A DNA stretch of 64,000 nt from NCBI GenBank assembly GCA_041984235.1, contig JBHIYN010000002.1, positions 62,001 to 126,000 on the forward strand. Direction: 5' to 3'. Each line of letters opens with the position of its first letter. The first letter of the stretch is position 1. Positions 62,048-64,000 of this stretch are shown in pieces. Below the pieces are notes generated by a model, which saw nothing but the letters and a program-made list of their open reading frames with translations, made no database searches and was not told the DNA's origin. This DNA is from JBHIYN01 sp041984235. Lineage in GTDB: Bacteria; Pseudomonadota; Gammaproteobacteria; Ga0077536. The position numbers and the translations under genes are program-made.

Positions 62048-63463
62048 ATGGGACTGATGAGTGCGGCCGAGTACCGCGAATCACTGAACGACGGCCGCGT
62101 GGTCTACTGGGGCGGTGAGAAGATCACCGACGTCACCAGCCATCCGCGCTTTCGCGTGCCGATCGAGGTCGCGAGCACCGACTACGCCTACGACGACCCC
62201 GATCTGCTCGACCTGATCAGCTACCGCACCGAGGACGGAGAGCGCGCCCACCGGGTCTACCAGGTGCCGCGTACGCCGGAAGAGCTGGAAACGCGCCTCG
62301 AGCTCGGCCGTCACATGTCGATCGTCGGCGGCGTGACCGGCGTCTACATGGCCCTGCTGACGATCAAGGACCGCCTCGCCGCGGTCAACCCGCGCTTCGC
62401 CGACAACATCGAGGCCATGTACCGCTATGCGCGCGACAACGACCTGCGCGCGGCCGAGGTCATCACCGACGCCAAGGGCGACCGCTCGAAGAAGGCGCAC
62501 GAGCAGCTCGACCCCGATCTCTACGTGCGCATCGTCGACCAGAGTGCCGACGGCATCACCGTGCGCGGCGCCAAGCTGCACATCACCGCCGCCGCGCTGG
62601 TCCACGAGCTGGTCGTGATGCCGACCAAGTCGATGCGCGAGCACGAGGCCGACTACGCGGTCGCCTTCTCGATCCCGGTCAACACGCCGGGAGTGAAGAT
62701 CATCAACCGCAGCTTCGCGCCGGCGGATCTCAACGAGTTCGACTACCCGGCCAGCGCGCACCACTCCATGCCCGAGGGCTTCGTGGTGTTCGACGACGTG
62801 TTCGTGCCCTGGGACCGGGTCTTTCTCGCTGGCGAGTGGCAGCTGGCAGGCGCCTTTGCCGCCGCGCTCGGGCTGTGGGAGCGGACGCTGGGTCTCGTCA
62901 TCGCGCACCAGGAGGCGGAGATCATGGTCGGGCTCGCCGATCTCGTCACCAGCCAGCAGGGCAAGGCGCGCGACCCGCACGTGCAGGACGCCATCTCCGA
63001 GCTGATCTGCTACGCGGAGATGATCCGCATGGGTATCGACTCCGCGGTGCGCAGCTACGAGTCGACCGCCGACGGCATGCTGCATCCGAACACTCTCGGC
63101 ATCAACGTCACCAAGTACTACTACGCCTCGAACTTCCACCAGATGGTGCGCCACCTGCACGACGTCGCCGGGGGCCTGGTCATCACGCTGCCGGAAGAGG
63201 CCGATCTCAGGCATCCGGAAGCGGGCGCGTGGCTGCGCAAGTACCTGCAGGCGACGCCGGGCACCGACGTCGAGCAGCGCATGCGGGTCTACACCCTGAT
63301 TCGCGATCTCACGGCCGATGCCTACGGCGGCTGGAACCTGGTCACGGCGTTGCAGGCCGGCGGCGGCCTCAAGGCCCAGCGCATCATGATGGCGCGCACC
63401 TTCGACATGGGCCGCGCGCGCAACGCCGCGCTGAAAGCGGCCGGCGCCCTCGGCGGAGACTGA
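62048..63463 (+). CDS. HpaB/4-hydroxybutyryl-CoA-dehydratase-family protein without cluster cysteines
   Basis: A 471-residue protein of the acyl-CoA-dehydrogenase-like HpaB fold. Landmarks are SAAEYRESLNDGRVVYWGGEKI, the PVNTPGVKIINRSFAP segment, HHSMPEGFVVFDDVFVPWDRVF and YYYASNFHQMVRHLHDVAGGLVITLP. The three cysteines that bind the Fe-S cluster of 4-hydroxybutyryl-CoA dehydratase are absent; only one Cys (ELICYAEM) is seen. GGGGAG lies eight to nine bases before ATG 62048. It follows the CoA transferase and precedes a GrdB-like gene by four bases. Confidence 0.85.
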   Translation: MGLMSAAEYRESLNDGRVVYWGGEKITDVTSHPRFRVPIEVASTDYAYDDPDLLDLISYRTEDGERAHRVYQVPRTPEELETRLELGRHMSIVGGVTGVYMALLTIKDRLAAVNPRFADNIEAMYRYARDNDLRAAEVITDAKGDRSKKAHEQLDPDLYVRIVDQSADGITVRGAKLHITAAALVHELVVMPTKSMREHEADYAVAFSIPVNTPGVKIINRSFAPADLNEFDYPASAHHSMPEGFVVFDDVFVPWDRVFLAGEWQLAGAFAAALGLWERTLGLVIAHQEAEIMVGLADLVTSQQGKARDPHVQDAISELICYAEMIRMGIDSAVRSYESTADGMLHPNTLGINVTKYYYASNFHQMVRHLHDVAGGLVITLPEEADLRHPEAGAWLRKYLQATPGTDVEQRMRVYTLIRDLTADAYGGWNLVTALQAGGGLKAQRIMMARTFDMGRARNAALKAAGALGGD

Positions 63464-63467
63464 CGCC

Positions 63468-64000
63468 ATGGCCGACCCGGTCGCCTACGTCGACGCGCTC
63501 AACGCGCGCTACCGGGAGCTCGGCTTTCCGCCCTACGACTGGACGATCAATACCGATGCCCCGCTGACCCCGCTCGACAAGCCGCTCGCCGCGTGCTGCG
63601 TGTCCCTGCTCACGACCTGCGGCGCCTCGGCCGGCGACGTGCCACCGTTCAATCCCGATGCGCGCAACGACTTGCGCGTGGACGCGATCGCCCCGGACAC
63701 GCCGGCCGCGGCTTTCCGCATCGACGACAATTATTACGATCACCGCGACGCCGAACGCGACATCAACTGCCAGTTCCCGCTCGAGCGCCTGCGCGAGCTG
63801 GCCGCCGATGGCGTCATCGGCAGCGTCGCGCCACGCCTGTGGAGCGGCTTCATGGGCCGCATCTACAAGCGCCGCGAGGTGTGCGAGGAGGCGGCGCCGG
63901 CCTTCGCCGGCGAGCTCGCCCGCGACGGCGTCGACGTGCTGGTGGTGATCCCGGCCTGCCCGCTGGACCACCAGACCGCCGGCCTGGTCGCACGGGTGGT
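63468..64000 (+). CDS. GrdB/PrdB-like reductase-family protein, C-terminus cut by window end
   Basis: 177 codons before the window ends, starting MADPVAYVDALNARYRELGFPPYDW four bases after the HpaB-like stop. RIDDNYYDHRDAERDINCQFPLERLREL, quoted as NYYDHRDAERDINCQFPLERL, and VLVVIPACPLDHQTAGLVARV resemble the glycine/sarcosine/betaine/proline reductase B family. Cys, encoded by TGC, appears where selenoproteins may carry Sec. Which reductive reaction it performs is unknown. Confidence 0.7.
   Translation, partial: MADPVAYVDALNARYRELGFPPYDWTINTDAPLTPLDKPLAACCVSLLTTCGASAGDVPPFNPDARNDLRVDAIAPDTPAAAFRIDDNYYDHRDAERDINCQFPLERLRELAADGVIGSVAPRLWSGFMGRIYKRREVCEEAAPAFAGELARDGVDVLVVIPACPLDHQTAGLVARV

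Noticed and set aside
63900..63980. Selenocysteine in the GrdB-like gene
   Set aside because: The expected position is TGC (Cys); no in-frame TGA is present before the window end.

Overview
The window is a very GC-rich stretch of chromosome, densely packed and almost entirely coding. Several genes point to a Gram-negative, probably gammaproteobacterial, host: a MipA/OmpV-type outer-membrane protein, a YajG-like lipoprotein, a PEP-CTERM protein, a Co-type nitrile hydratase, an OmpR-type two-component system and a PspA-like gene behind a sigma-54-type promoter. I cannot place it in a family. Three luciferase-like flavin monooxygenases, a Baeyer-Villiger-like flavoprotein, two glutathione transferases, an acyl-CoA synthetase and a thiolase-like/DUF35 pair suggest an aerobic environmental heterotroph with broad lipid, steroid-like or xenobiotic catabolism. 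No rRNA, tRNA, CRISPR array, transposase or phage gene was seen.

Layout. 1-6.7 kb: a GlcG-like gene cut by the window edge, divergent from a LysR regulator, then a PEP-CTERM protein, two luciferase-like monooxygenases, a BNR-repeat propeller and a HugZ-like protein. 6.9-10.9 kb: a 1304-residue RTX/FG-GAP protein with unusual Asn-His-Asn-Asp repeats. 10.9-15.2 kb: an exported methyltransferase, then a surface-glycan set (sulfotransferase-like, flippase, GT2 glycosyltransferase). 15.6-20.5 kb: a 1612-residue secreted protein with four SdrD-B-like modules. 20.8-34.9 kb: mostly oxidoreductases and detoxification genes (MDR, amidohydrolase, GST, SDR/STAS-like/Nudix operon, BVMO-like, GST, aldo-keto reductase/cupin, TauD), then an MgtC/DUF4010 membrane protein, an SDR and a RecQ helicase with an Arg/Gly-rich N-terminus.

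35.4-45.3 kb: a minus-strand operon of thiolase-like, DUF35 and luciferase-like genes; ArfB; an unknown 210-residue protein; a PGPGW membrane protein; acyl-CoA synthetase; MATE exporter; a NahD/DsbA-like isomerase; and a compact nitrile hydratase operon (beta, alpha, accessory). 45.4-53.7 kb: an envelope-stress-like block with a response regulator and histidine kinase on one strand, divergent from a PspA-like/membrane/VWA operon with a good sigma-54 promoter and an upstream GTAAA-N6-GTAAA element, followed by a transporter with a HEAT-like tail. 53.3-55.7 kb: lipoproteins and an ECF sigma/ZAS anti-sigma operon headed by a tiny exported protein with three F-x-PW motifs. 55.7-64 kb: aminotransferase, MipA/OmpV, SMP-30 lactonase with a terminator-like leader hairpin, AraC regulator, a fused two-domain CoA transferase, a 61-residue protein with a strong ribosome binding site, an HpaB/4-hydroxybutyryl-CoA-dehydratase-family protein with no cluster cysteines, and a GrdB/PrdB-like protein cut by the window end.

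The best candidates for something undescribed are the ECF operon with its F-x-PW peptide, the sigma-54/PspA-like/VWA module, the CoA-transferase/HpaB-like/GrdB-like cluster, the His/Asn RTX repeats and the thiolase-like protein lacking both catalytic cysteines.
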